Assembly (NCBI GenBank): GCA_034008185.1
Contig: CM067081.1
Span: forward strand, 107,765,265-107,829,264
Direction: 5' to 3'
Length of the DNA: 64,000 nucleotides
Origin: Gorsachius magnificus
Taxonomy: Eukaryota; Chordata; Aves; Pelecaniformes; Ardeidae
Below, piece after piece: positions 22,085 to 34,640 of this stretch (positions within the stretch are counted from its first letter, which is position 1; each line of letters opens with the position of its first letter). The position numbers and the translations under genes are program-made. Below the pieces are notes generated by a model. The model did not search any database. It had not been told where the DNA came from and saw only the letters and a program-made list of their open reading frames with translations.

Positions 22085-25000
22085 TAGCAGAGGCAACCAA
22101 AAGATGCAGCAGTTTGTGGAGCAGGGCACAATGGAGGGGGCATGGAAAGGAGCAGAAAGCTATGTGGAGGGCAGTGTCCCCATGTCCCTCCATGCAGCAC
22201 TAGTGGTGAGGCCCCACATGGCACAGCCCCCAGCACCCCTGTACCCTAGCTACCCAGCATGTCGGAGGATTCAGCTCAACCCAGCTCCAAGAGAGGATGC
22301 AGTTCTGCCAGGGTTGGGGCTGTGGGGACAGCGGAGACCACTCACTGGGCCTGAGGGAGATGCGTCCTTGTCTGCAAGAGGTGGGTGCTGGCATCCCCAG
22401 GTGGAGGGGCTGCAGGAGGAGGACAGCAGCCTTCACAGCACCATGGGTGGCACAAAGGTCCATCTTCTCTGAGAACATGCAGGTGTGAGGTGAGCCTCAA
22501 CCCGCAAGTGTACCCATGGAGGATAGAGCAGTTCATGCTTAGGGGGTTGGGAAATGGGTATCCTCTGACAGCAGAAGCTGGAGGGGTCTAGCAGCAGGAT
22601 AGCTCCAGCCCCACCTGGGTTGCAGATGAGGGGCTGGGAGCTGTGTCCAGCAAAGTGCCTGAGATGGCAGCACCAGGGGAAAAGCCAAGGGATTGTAGTA
22701 GGAGATTCCCTTCTGCAGGGGACAGAAGCCTCCACCTGCCAACCTAGCCTGCTCTCCAGGGCAGTCTGCTGCTTGCCAGCATCTTGGAATGGGGATGTCA
22801 TGGAGAGGCAGCCGAGGCTCATCCAGCCCTCGTCCAGTTACTCCCACTGCTCTCCCATGTGGGCACTGTCAGTACGGTAGGGGAGACCTGGAGTATATCA
22901 AACATGACTGCACAGTTCTGGAGGAGAAGGTCTAGGGCAGGTGGTGTCTCTTTGATCCTCCCAGTGAGCCAAAGGGGTTTGAGAAGGAGTGAATAGATCT
23001 TGCAGGTCAATGCCTGGGTGTGCAGGTGGTTTTGATGACAGGGGTTTCTCTTTTATGTCCCTGGGATCCTCTCTGGCATTGGTGGACTGAGAGAGAGATG
23101 GGATACACTTGAACAAGTAGGGCAAAAGCATCTTTACCAATGGGCTGGCCAACCTGCTCAGGAGAGGTTTAAGCTAGAAACGAAGAGGGTGGGAGATGAG
23201 CACCCACATTCAAGCTGGAAAGTGGTAGGCCTGGCTGACAAGTGAAAGAAACAAGATGATGTTGAAAACAGAGACTTTGAAAACAACAAATCAGCGCTGA
23301 AAGGGACCCAGTTCAAGCATATGCACATCAATAAGTGCTGAGGGGGGAAGATCTCATGCCTTTTCTGGGAAAATCGGCACAACTGGGTGCCTCTCTGAAG
23401 TGCCTGTACACTCACAGATGGAGCAGGAGGAATTAGAGGTGCATGTGCAGCTGCAAAGCTACCATCTCATTGGCTTGGCAGTGTTGTGGTAGGATAGCTG
23501 AGACAACTGGAGTGCTGCCATGGATGGATACAATCTCTTTAAGAAGGATGGGCCAGGGACATGAGGAGGAGAAATTGCCTTTTATGCGACAAAGCAGCAG
23601 AGATGCATTGAGCTCTGCCTTGGGAGGGGTGATGAGCCAGCTGAGAGCTGATGGGTGAAGCTTAGAGGGCAGAAGAATGTGGGTGACACTGTCATGGGTG
23701 TCTGCTACAGATTGCCTGATCAGGAAGAAGCAGCTGAGGCCTTCAGCAACTGGAAGAAACTTCACATTCACAGGCCATGGTCCTCATGGGGATTTTGAAC
23801 TACCCTGATATCTGCTGGATGGGCAACACAGAGCATGAGCAGTCTGGGAGGTTTCTGGAGTGTGCTGATACCTTGAATGGGTTTCTGGAGTACAGTAGTG
23901 CCTTTAACTTCCTGACACAGGTAATCAAGAAATAAAGAAAAGCAAGAAGAACTTCTCAAGGTACATTGGCAGGAAAAGAAAGACTGGGGACAATGTGGGC
24001 CCAGTGCTGAATGGGGAGGCTCCTGGTGACAAAGGACATGGGGAAGGCTGAGGTATTCAATACTTTCTTCATGAATCACAGGCCCTGAGACTTGTGGGGA
24101 AGTCTGGAGCAAGGAAGGCTTACAATCTGCAGAGGAAGATCAAGTTAGAGAAAATTTAAACCGGCTGAACATACCCAAGTCTCTCAGACCTATTGGGATG
24201 CACTTACAAGTGCTGAGGGAACCGGCCAATGACACTGAGGGCACTCTCAGTTATCTGTGAGAGGCTGTGGTAATCTGCGGAAGTTGCTGAAGACTGGAAG
24301 AAAGCAAGTATCACCTCTAGCTTCAAGAAGGGCAGGGCCAGGGGAACTGTAGGCTAGTCAGCCTCACCTCAGTTCCCGGGAAGGTGATGGAGTAAATAAT
24401 CATGGTAACCATTTCTAAACACACAAAGGACAAGAAGGTGACTGGTTGTAGTCAGCATGGATTTATGAAGGGAAAATCATGCATGACAATCCTGATAGGT
24501 TTCTATGATGAGGTGACTGGTTTGGTGGATGAGGAGAGAGAAGTGAATGTTATTTATCTTCACCTTAGTAAGGCTTTTGACACTGTCTTCCATAATATCC
24601 TTGTAGACAAGCTGATGAAATATGGGCTAGAGAAGTGGACATCAAGGTGGATTAAAAACTGGCTGTGATGAGCAGCACAATGTCAAGCTGGAAGACGGTC
24701 CCTAGTGATGTACCCCGGGGATTAATACTGGGGCCAATACTGTTTAACATCTTCATTAATAACCTGGGTGATAGGACAGAATGCATCCTCAGCAAGTTTT
24801 CAGGTCATATAAAACTGTGAGGAGAGGCTGACACACCAGAGGGTTGTGCTATCATTCAGAGGGACCTTGACAGGCCAGAGAAATGGTCTGACAGGAACCT
24901 TGTGATGTTCAGCAAAGGAAAGTGCAAAATCCTGCATCTGGAGAGGAACAACCCAATGCGTCAGTACAGGCTGGGATCCCTCTGGCTGGACAGCAGCTTT

Positions 25001-25632
25001 GCAGAGAAAACACAGTGTGTCCTGGTCAGCACCAAGTGGACCATGATCCAGCATGCTCCTGTACAGCAAAGAAAGCCAACAGCCTCCTGGACTGTATTTG
25101 GCATAGCATTGCCAGCAAGTTAAGGAAGATCTTTCCCTTCTATCCAGCCCTAGTGAGACATATCTGGAGTGCTCTGTCCAGTCCCGAGCTCCCTAGTAAA
25201 AGAGAGACAAGTATACTGAAGCGAGTCCATTGAAGTGACACAAAGATGATTAAGAGCTTGGGCCATTTGTCATATAAGAAGAGGCTAGGAAAGCTGGAAC
25301 TGTTCATCCTGGAGCAGAGAAGGCTCAGAAGGACCCAAGTCTAGTGCATGTATCACCAGACCGTTCTCAGTGGTGCCCAGTGAGAGGACAAAAGGCAATG
25401 GGCACAAGTTAAAATACAGGAAATTAAATTTAAAATTAAGAAAAAACTTTTATTGTGAGGGTGGCCAAATGCTGTAGCAGGTTGCCCAGAATACATCTTG
25501 ACTCTCCACGCTTGCAGATATTCACAACCTGACTGGACATGACCCTAAGAAACCTGCTCTGGATGACCCTGCTTTGAGCATGGGGTTGGACTAAGCAATG
25601 CCTTTCTGCCTCAACCATTCTGTGATTCTGTA
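22085..25632 (+). mobile_element. Nearly full-length CR1 LINE, inactivated
   Basis: A GC-richer 3.5-kb block with abrupt edges. The first 1.2 kb (22.1-23.35 kb) is consistent with the 5' UTR and ORF1 region but is too decayed to translate. From about 23380 it is collinear with CR1 ORF2: the endonuclease N-terminus (CHLIGLAV..., ATTGAGCTCTGCCTTGGGAG region), the segment VLMG-IL-NYPDICW at 23780-23818, the RT region (GFMKGKSCMT at about 24460, YLHLSKAFDTVFHNIL at about 24550) and the catalytic-site equivalent at 24797-24808. It ends in GTTGGACTAAGCAATGCC and CCATTCTGTGATTCTG at about 25630. The endonuclease GDFN motif reads GILN and the RT FADD motif reads FSGH, and many frameshifts and internal deletions are present, so it encodes no working protein. 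Confidence 0.88.
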
Positions 25633-28417
25633 TTTTAAAAGTTCAATACTGACAATCATTGTAAATTCACTTTAAAAATATTCTGTGAAAGCTTTTGAAG
25701 CTTTCAAATCATTAGGTGTGTGATATTCATTATCAAGAAGTATGTTAGAGTAACACAGAATGAACGTAAATTTGCTTTAAATTATCTTGTGAAATAAAAT
25801 AATAAAATCAGTTTTGAGCATAAATCTTATGGATTACTTAAATTTAAAGAAGTTAGAAATATTTAAAATAATACTGACATAAAAAGTATCCTTTTTTCAA
25901 TTGATAGTACTTAAAAGATGAACTCACCTTTTATCAATATAAATATAAATGGGAGACAAATAAAAACTAAGCAACTAAACCAAAAGTTTAGTTATAAATA
26001 ATTCCAAAATACAGTCAGCTTTGGGAAACTGACCTTCCTAAAAAACATCTGGATTTCATCTCTCATTACTATTTAATCTAAATTAGAGCTGTCTTGAAAG
26101 TAGTGTAGTTCGTAAAGAAAATAATATGGACTTCTTAAAACACTTCATTTATTGTCTGTTTATTTCAACAATGAGAAAGCTATGGGCTTGGAAACAGCCA
26201 GTCAACAAGACATGACTGCAGCTACTTCTTCCTAAGGAGCTGAAGGTAGGAGTTTTGTGAATGACAAAGTCCATCTAAATTCATCTCAGATGCAGTTAAT
26301 TTAAAAATCATTCTCTAGGAAGGAACTCTGCTTTCTATCTAGTTGTAACTATTAAACCTTTTAGTCTTTGTATGCTGACATATTTGATTTATGCTAAGGG
26401 AAATAATCTCAGTTCTGTAGATTATGACATACTGTGTTAAATTTTGAGATACTGTGCCAATACCTAACCTATTTTTTTTCTTTCTGTCACCAATATCCCT
26501 TTCAAACTTCAGAAGCAGAAAAAAGTGTCTTTCTTTTCAAAATCTGAAATTTTGATGTAAATTTCTTACTGATTTCAAGAACTACTGATGAAATGGTTGA
26601 ACAAAACACATGAGAATAGATTTTACTTAAGTAGTTGGTCCTTTTTCTATTATCAGTAGCCTGTTTAATTTGTCAGAGAGTACATAGGCACAAAAGCTCT
26701 TTGACAAGGGAAAGTTTACAGGTTTAATCAGTTTAAAATTATATCATTAGCCACATTATCGCAGTTAACTGAATGACAGAAATTACTGATGAAGAATGCC
26801 TATTAGATTATTTTTCTAGTCTCCCTGCCAAAGCAGGAGTAATTTCTAGACTGTTGCTCACACCACTTTATTTTTAATGGAGTTTAAAATACATTATAAA
26901 AGGTGAACATGTTTCAAGCTCTCAGGAAACTAATAAGTAGAGTTTCACAGTCTTACATCTGCAGGAGCCTTTCAAATGTAAGGCCCTGACTTTGCAAATA
27001 TTAACGCACTGAGTCAGTTTGTGTGTACTAAGTGCATTCACTAATATAAGCTGATCATACCCCATACCCATTAGATTTAGTGCTGCATATAGTCCTAAGA
27101 AACACTCTTCCCAGTTTTTCTGGGGAGTTTTATTTACAGTTAAGACACTGAAAGTTCAAAATTAAAATACTTGCTCTATTCTAAGTGACATTTATGATCC
27201 GAATAAGGACAGTGCACTATCATGAGAGAAAGAAATAAGAAAGGAAAATAAATAGGAGTTATACAAATTCTGTAATAAAATTTCATTAAGTAGGTGGTAG
27301 AGATGATGTGTATCTAAGGAGGTAAGGACCATTTTTATCTTATCTGCAGGTAGTATTAAAGTAGTCATCAGATGCTTTAGCTGCTGTGCACTAGGCAGCC
27401 TCATACTTTGGGATCACTGCAATTAAGTAGGAGTTGAACTGGATATTCAGGGGTCATAAATGAATCTAAAGAGGGTTGGTGGGTGTAAGTTTTAAATTGT
27501 GACTCTTGCTTAACCTTCTAGTGGTAGCATAATGTGGATACTGTGAAGTGGTATTCCAAAGATAGCTCATTTCAAATATAGCTCAGAAACTACTGATTTC
27601 TAACAGTTCTTATGGCTGGCTAAGAAAATTTGAGCTTCTCTACAGTTGCATCATCAACCATTAGACATAAATACAGCACTGGGCCTGGGAAATTCAGTAA
27701 AAGTGACACTCTTAATTAAATTAATTTTTCATGTAACTTGCATTAAATATTTTTCTACTCCTTGTAGAAAAGATCATCTGATGTTTCTCAAAAGATTATT
27801 CTAGCAAAAAGAGTTGAACACATTTCCTCAGTGTTTAGAATGATTCTCTTGGTCTCTTTTTTGAACACATAAAAAGATAAACATCTCAGTAGTATCAGTG
27901 TAGGCAAGATATAAAAGTGAACAATTCCATGTTTTCCAAAATATGCCATATTTTCCTTCAGTAGTGAAGACTATTATCTTTCACCTCAAGAAGAAAAAGT
28001 AAGCTACTTTCTTTCCAACATGTAAGATAGCACAGAAGACCTTTGCAGAGAAAGTTGAATTCAGAGATTTTCTGGTATGTTACTTGGGGAGAGACTGTAT
28101 ATGGTAGCTGGTGACACCACTGACATTTCAGCCTTCTAAAAATAATTTCCATCACTTCTATTATCAAGTAGTGGATCTGCTGAAGCTATCTTCTTTTGAG
28201 TCCCATCTGAGTTTTTGCTGCAGAGGGCAGGGACTTCAGAATGATGTGCTTAAATACGTATCATGTGGATACTGCATGCCAGTGGCTGATACTAATCAAG
28301 AAAGTGCCATATAGCATTGCAATGTTTCTTTGTTTTGCTAATTCTTTCTTGCCAGCTGTTTCTAGAGCATCTGTTATGTGTTGTCAAGATGCAGCTAAGC
28401 AGTAATCACATACAGTG

Positions 28418-28431
28418 ACACCAGAGGGCAA
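28418..28431 (+). promoter_or_regulatory. Candidate CTCF-binding motif
   Basis: ACACCAGAGGGCAA matches the CTCF core CCASYAGRKGGCRS at 12 of 14 positions. Motif-only evidence; occupancy unknown. Confidence 0.35.
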
Positions 28432-31400
28432 CTCTCCATTTTACCATCTGTTAAAATGCTTTGCTGAATCCACCCAGCACATCAGTGGAAACTCTGTTAA
28501 CCAAAGGAAACAAAACACCAGTAAATTAGTTCACTTACAATATACATATAGCAGATAGGCCCTGGAATATCCTGTGATCTCACACCTATAAGTAATATTG
28601 TATGTTTCACCAAAAATTTTCAAGAATAGGAATGTAATCAGGTTATCCTATATAACAATGAAGACATTAATATAAGCTATTCCAAACGGAAGGAGAAGCA
28701 TAACACAAAGCTAACTAACTTCATCTCAATACTAGAGTGGAAGAAGCTGCTCCTCATTCTAGCCAAGCAAACTGGGAGTCTATGGTACTTGCTATTGTAC
28801 TGACATCTGTTAAAACATCTTACAAGGTTAATGCACAATAAAAATAGAAATTAATGATTCAAGAAAAAAAAGCAAAAACCACTGGGAAAAAAGAATTTAA
28901 AATAGTAAGGAAGTATCTTATGCAGTGTAGAACATCAGATATCTTTATGAGTAGATTAGACTGTTCAAGAACATGAAAAAAAGAAAAATTCTAGAACTTA
29001 TTTAACAGTAAGATTTTTACAAAGAATGGAAGCACGGCAAAGAAATGAAATGTTAACACACTGACTATATCCTTTACTTATGTAAATACATACTTATGGA
29101 TTTCTCAAGCCCTGCCTGCCCATAAGTCATGCACTTGCTCAGGTTTACATAGGGAGTCCTGCTAGGGAACACCCAAAGGCATTTTACAAAATCAATACAA
29201 GAACAAATATGTTTAAATTTTCATGAATACAAATGTTTAATGGCACATGGTCTCAGTTTAGTCTGAAAAAAAAAAAGCAGAGATTCCAAGGATTTACTCT
29301 TTTCATATTCAAGAAAGCACCAATTTCACAGTGAAGGGTTCATTAGAAATGCATTAGATTAGATGAATACAAAATTGTACAAATAACTACATGCTCTGTA
29401 AAAAGTCTGGCACTATTATGCTCTGTGGTGGCAGATGAGCAGTTAGAAAAGAAGAAAAGAAAGCTGTACAGCTGCTTCTTAAGCCTCACAGCAGCCCAAT
29501 AGTTGCAGTGGCTATGAAACCTTGTAACCTCAACTCGCTTTCTGTGGGAAAGATTAAAAAGTACCATATTGTAACATGTACAACCCATAAATTACACACA
29601 CACAGCCAAATTCAGCAGCAATTTTTATTATAAGTACATTCATGTTAAACAAAATTCTCTAAACCCCACTTCTTTCCAAAAGTCCCTGATCTCCCTACTT
29701 CAGATTCTTTGCGAGTCACCCAACAATGTGATTTACCCATAGAGTTATTCCAAGGAACTCTGTATTAACAGGTATGAACTATCTGAGGTGCAGGTGGTGG
29801 ATATGAAATTACAGTCTCCATGAGATAAAGAACTGGTGAGGTCTTGTTTCCAACAGATTCACATTTCCTAACTGATTAACTATTTAACTGGGATAGGCTA
29901 ACATTTTCTGCTGTTGCTGCATGTACTCAATAATATCCCACAGAGTACTTTGGTACCAATATGAAGGCTAGTTCCATTAGTAGCAGACTTCCTTTGATTA
30001 TGCAAAATATCTTGTTAGAATTTGGGCTAATAAAAGCTATTAACGCTGAATTTGTGACTCTTAAGTTGTGTTTACTCTGCTGGTCTGCTACGTATCTTTA
30101 TGAAAGTTCACTAACATTTGACAGTGTACTAAAAATCATTAGTAGAAAACACAGAAACACATTTCCAAGTGTCCCCAAAGCCTTGGTGCCTCACAATGTC
30201 ATAAGCTGCCTCCAAGGGCCATTACAGTATTACTTTTTGAAAATCAGTCTTTTCACAGGTGCAATCACCACGGGCAATCATTTCTGGAATAAGGACCTTG
30301 AAGAAGTCTATTCTTTATAAAGGTTCATGGGAATATTCTGTGATTAGCACTCAGCATCTCACTTCTTAATCCATACTGAACTGTCCAGTCTAATGACATG
30401 CTAGATCATGTTGTAACTTTAATAACAATTATGACATCACAAGAAATCTCTCCTTTGGCTACCTATTTTTTACACATTTGATTATCTTTGAAACTTTTTT
30501 CCTCTTCAGAGCTGTGACTGTATTAAGCCAATAGGTTCATAACTTGGGTTGAAGGGGACACCAGAGACAAAGAGATTGATCCTAGAGACCACGTTTGTCT
30601 TGGCAGTTAAGCTGAAAACATAATGGCTTGCACAGATTCTGTGATGGTGCTTGAGCTTAGTCAGGTAGCAGGCTATGGTTTGATACCTATGCATCCAATG
30701 CTTTTGTATCGTTCAGTAGCTACAGTGCCTTTTATGGTTGTACATGTCAGGACTTGAGTTGGATTAAAAATTATACAGAAATTTTTGTCTCATGCAAAAA
30801 ATTTGCTTATACATAATTTAATATTATATGCCCTGTGGATGTGTGTGTATGGATGAGAAACACTTAGTGTAACTTTCTGTAAATACTGAAATTCTTTTTG
30901 TATAGTTTACTAGAACTTACAACCCCATTAAAAAAAAAAATCAAAAAGAGATAAAAACTTAGTTATTTTTAAGCTGTATTGAAACAAAATGTGAATTTTG
31001 GGGGCAGTGAGGCAGAGCTTTTTGAAATAGTGAAGACTAATAAAAATATTTACTTTATTACATCAAATAAAAGTTTAAAGAATATAATTTGATGAATGGT
31101 TCTGTAAACTGGAAATGAAAAATTATTACCCTATAAGAAGAAAGTACTTTAATATATTTTCTAGTGTTTGTTTATATTTTCTAGAATGTTTGCAGGATAA
31201 TTAGGTATTAGTATTACCTTATCTTCTCTGTTTAGCAGAAACAGGAAAAGGCTAAGAAAATTTCTCTTTAAGAACAGCTCATTCTTAACCTTTAAATGGC
31301 AATTTAAATGACAATCATCACTGACTAGAGAGTCACCGACTTTGTCTGCTACATTATCTCTTGATTTAAAATCTGACCTGCTGTGGCAAACAAATTCTAG

Positions 31401-31948
31401 GACCTTTCCAAAATTAAGTGAAATATTTACAGAATTTATCTATATAAATGAAAAATTGCCATATAGAGATGCATTCTTACCAACATAATAGAATTATATT
31501 ATGAATTTTGCCTTTGGGTGAATTAAACTGCAAAGGTAATTGTTTTTTTTTTCTTGCAGATGAGAAAAGCAACCCTACTACTGAGTTGTATCTGTAAAGC
31601 CACAGTGGAAAAGCTGTGCTTAAAGTTGAAATTATTCTCTATTTCTATCTTATTTCCATTAGCACTACTTTCTGAATAAATTAGTGTTTATATTTAAAGT
31701 TTCTGAGCCTCCTTTCATAACATGAAAGCATATCCTTTTGGAAAACTGCTTTGAATTAAAACCATTCATGTATCCACTCTTCATATGTGAAGACTCGTAT
31801 TTATCAGAACTTTTTTCCTTGTGTTCTTGGTCTGTACAGATTCTGGGAAAAGTGCATAACTTGAACTACACAATAAGGCTTATTTTTTAAACAGCTACAA
31901 ATGTTAAAAAAATAGACAATCATACCTATGCCCTACTGGACTCCATAA

Positions 31949-31962
31949 CCACAAGGGGGCAG
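31949..31962 (+). promoter_or_regulatory. Candidate CTCF-binding motif
   Basis: CCACAAGGGGGCAG matches the CTCF core CCASYAGRKGGCRS at 13 of 14 positions, in the same orientation as the site at 28418. Motif-only evidence. Confidence 0.4.
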
Positions 31963-33932
31963 AACAAACATTAATGACAGAAATCCAATTCTACGTTCTT
32001 TCAAGATACTTAAAGTTTCATTCTCTAGGGATAGCACCAGATTTCTTTTCCTTCTGGATTAAAACTTCTTTGCTGGAGACATTTTTCCAAGCAGTTTTCA
32101 TGTTCTTATCTTTAATAATTAAAATTTATTAAAAACAACAAAAAAAAGTATTAGATTAGTTTCCAGAAATGTTGAAAGAACCACTTTGGTACCAAGGGCT
32201 ATTACCAACCCCCCATCTCCCCCCAGCCCCTGTATTTTCTTAAGTGGAAGAATTTTAGATTTAGATTTTTGGTTAAAAAAAATCAAATTATAAGGCTGAA
32301 AGTTTTCTTTTAATTCTGAAACTGATTCACAGTGGGAATGTGCCAATACTTTAAAATTGGCAAGGCAACTAACACATTAGAATGATGATAATATGACTTA
32401 CATTCATAGTTCACAAGCTAGGACAGTCTTTTTAGTGAGTACAGAATGTGTATGTTAAAAGAAGTGAAATAGTATTATTTAGTTTTGCTTTGATGCATTA
32501 TTCACTGACTTTTTCATAAACCTAAAGTCCAAGAAATCTGATCCAGTACTGAATTTTCTGTGTTCATAGTTAGTTTTTATTATAAAAGAACAAGGGTAGC
32601 ATATACAGAAAGGCTGGCATTTAAATGTTTCCTAAGTAGGCTGTGAGTTTCAATACTCACAGTTCTTTACCAATAAAATACAACATGGGAAAAAAAAGCA
32701 GGAGAGCGGATGGACTAGAAGTAATCTGCAGCCAAACAGTAGCAAGTTCTGTTTACAAACAGAATCTGTTTCAAAGCCATTGGAGATTATTTCCATAGAA
32801 ATGTTAGAAGACAAATTTCTGGCTTACATTCATATTTCTCTGCTTGCCAGACAATAAAGTGGTAGCCAGACTGAGACGTGTGCCACCTTCATTCTGGCTC
32901 CCAGGAAAATGCTATGCTGCAGGCTTCTATGGAGTTTTAATGAGCTGAAGAGAATTGGGAGCGTCTGATGCATGGCAGGAGACCAGTCTGTTTACTAACA
33001 CACATATATATAAGTACATGTGTATAAATATGTTAACACACATAAAAATATATAATGCTTCACACATACCTGTTCTGCTTCTGGTGGAAATGAACTTCAT
33101 ACAGAACCACATGGTATTATAGATCAGCTAATGATCAGAGTGAGAATAATGCTGCTGCTGCTAGACAGACAGGCTGCAAATTGCTTTGCTCAAAGGCAAA
33201 GAATAAATTTCCTCATCTTCATATCATAAAAACTGTGGCCTCAATTTCAGGGCACTCTGTGGCATTTTGAGAGAATGTTGCTTTCCATACCAAGGTGGAA
33301 TGAACTTGATCTCAAGTTACTAGATCTTTTGATGGCCCTTAGAGCACATGCCATCACAGGGATTGCAAGCTTTTTGGGATTGGGATTAGAATTCAAGGTG
33401 ATCTTGGAAAACTGAAGAAGTAGTCTGTAAAGGAAAGAAAAAAAATAATGGAGGTATGAAAAAAAAATAGTTGCAGTGTTCAGCTTAAAGAATATGGTAC
33501 TTGAGTGCAAGATGGCAGCTACTAGCTTTCTAAGAGAGAAGCTAAGGATCTGTAGTTGCAATTGATCATCAATTTTAGGCTGCTTGGGAAAAGGCAAAAT
33601 GGGGAGAATAAAAAAGAGCATAAGCAGTCAGATGTGTAAATTTATATTGATACCATTTTATTTTGCATTGGCATGATCTCAGAGTATGAAGTAGGTAAAA
33701 ATGTTGTAGGATTTTGAACTCCAAAGGCCAAGAATTTATTAAAATGTATTCAGAGGAAACCAGTAAGGTTACTATTTACAAATAATGACTGAAATGGGGT
33801 TGTTTAGGTAACAGAAGAAAAAAGAAAAAAAAAGAGGAAACATTAGATCTGTTTTCAGATGTGCAAAGTTTGCTTCCATAAGGAAGGGAATACTTGGTTC
33901 TTCATGTCTACAATAAAGAAACTACAGCAAAG

Positions 33933-33937
33933 AACAC
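33933..33937. repeat. Target-site duplication of LTR B, left copy
   Basis: AACAC, identical to 34509-34513. Confidence 0.87.
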
Positions 33938-34508
33938 TGTCGTGGTTTAACCCGGCTGGCAACTAAGCACCACGCAGCCGCTCGCTCGCTCCCCCCCCCC
34001 TTCAGTGGGATGGGGGAGAGAATCGGGAAGGGGAAAAAAGGTTAGAGCCGAGGGCTGAGATAAAGACAGTTTAATAAGAGAAAATAATAATAATAGTAAT
34101 AATGAGAATGATAACAAAATATACAGAATATACAAAACGAATGATGCACAATGCAATTGCTCACCACCTGCCGACCGATGCCCAGCCCGTCCCGAGCAGC
34201 GATCAGTACCCGAGCAGCGATCACTCCCCCCGCGACCGACCAACCCACCAAACCCCCCGAGCATGACGTTATATGGTATGGAATAGCTCTTTGGACAGTT
34301 TGGGTCCTAGCTGTGCTGTACTTCCAGCTTGTTATGCACCTGGCCGAGCAGGAGAAGCTCAAAAAGTCCTTGAGCAGTCTGAGCACTGCTTGGCAACAAC
34401 TAAAAACATCAGTGTGTTATCAACATTATTCTAGTACTAAATCCAAAGCACAGCACTATGCTAGCTTCTGTGAAGAAAATTAACTCTATCCCAGCCGAAA
34501 CCAGGACA
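33938..34508 (-). mobile_element. Solo LTR of an ERVL-type endogenous retrovirus (LTR B)
   Basis: This 571-base unit is in reverse orientation and belongs to the same LTR family as LTR A. It keeps clean termini, TGTCGTGGTTTAACCC on the left and GAAACCAGGACA on the right, and a perfect 5-bp duplication AACAC on both sides. The polyadenylation signal ATTAAA is at 34070-34075 on the minus strand. The CRE-like site is mutated by one base. An 18-base tandem duplication is present at 34191-34226. No internal retroviral sequence remains, so it is a solo LTR. Intact ends suggest it is younger than LTR A. Confidence 0.9.
34191..34226. repeat. 18-bp tandem duplication inside LTR B
   Basis: CCCGAGCAGCGATCA starts at 34191 and again at 34209, an 18-base period. 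LTR A has a single copy at the matching place, so the duplication belongs to this copy or its subfamily. Confidence 0.8.
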
Positions 34509-34513
34509 AACAC
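34509..34513. repeat. Target-site duplication of LTR B, right copy
   Basis: AACAC, identical to 33933-33937. Confidence 0.87.
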
Positions 34514-34640
34514 TTAGGCTAGTCATGAGAAAAATCTTTGTAAGAATTAGATGATGAGACACTGATTTTGTGCCCAGAAAGAGTATAAAATCTCTATATC
34601 ATTGAAGATTTTCTTGAAGAGACTGTATGAACTTCTGTTT

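Larger units (their letters stand above)
25633..33287. other. Intergenic desert, two CTCF-like motifs
   Basis: Nearly 8 kb of AT-rich sequence with no recognisable gene or repeat family. An ORF of 119 codons at 29961-30320 has no domain or coding signature that I recognise. CTCF-like motifs at 28418-28431 and 31949-31962 are listed separately. Confidence 0.5.
33288..34640 (+). mobile_element. Ancient CR1/L3-like LINE relic, split by LTR B
   Basis: Both flanks of LTR B follow the C-terminal half of an old CR1 ORF2. On the left, ATTAGAATTCAAGGTGATCT near 33386 and GGGGTTGTTTAG near 33796 match the RT-tail region. On the right, CTTAGGCTAGTCATGAGAAA near 34513 continues with AAATCTCTATATCATTGAAG near 34587, the segment before the 3' UTR. 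Joining the flanks across 33938-34513 (LTR plus one target-site copy) gives continuous collinearity, so the LINE was there before the LTR. It is heavily diverged and encodes nothing. The outer boundaries are approximate. Confidence 0.62.

Noticed and set aside
22200..24112. Many 60-130 codon ORFs in the 22-24 kb block as host genes
   Set aside because: The block is a decayed CR1; the ORFs overlap on both strands and are interrupted by frameshifts relative to CR1 proteins.
29961..30320. 119-codon ORF as a possible small gene
   Set aside because: No domain, no promoter or splice context and no codon pattern unlike its surroundings; expected by chance in 64 kb.
33947..34483. ORFs of 105-114 codons within LTR B
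   Set aside because: Same LTR family as LTR A; no gag, pol or env similarity.
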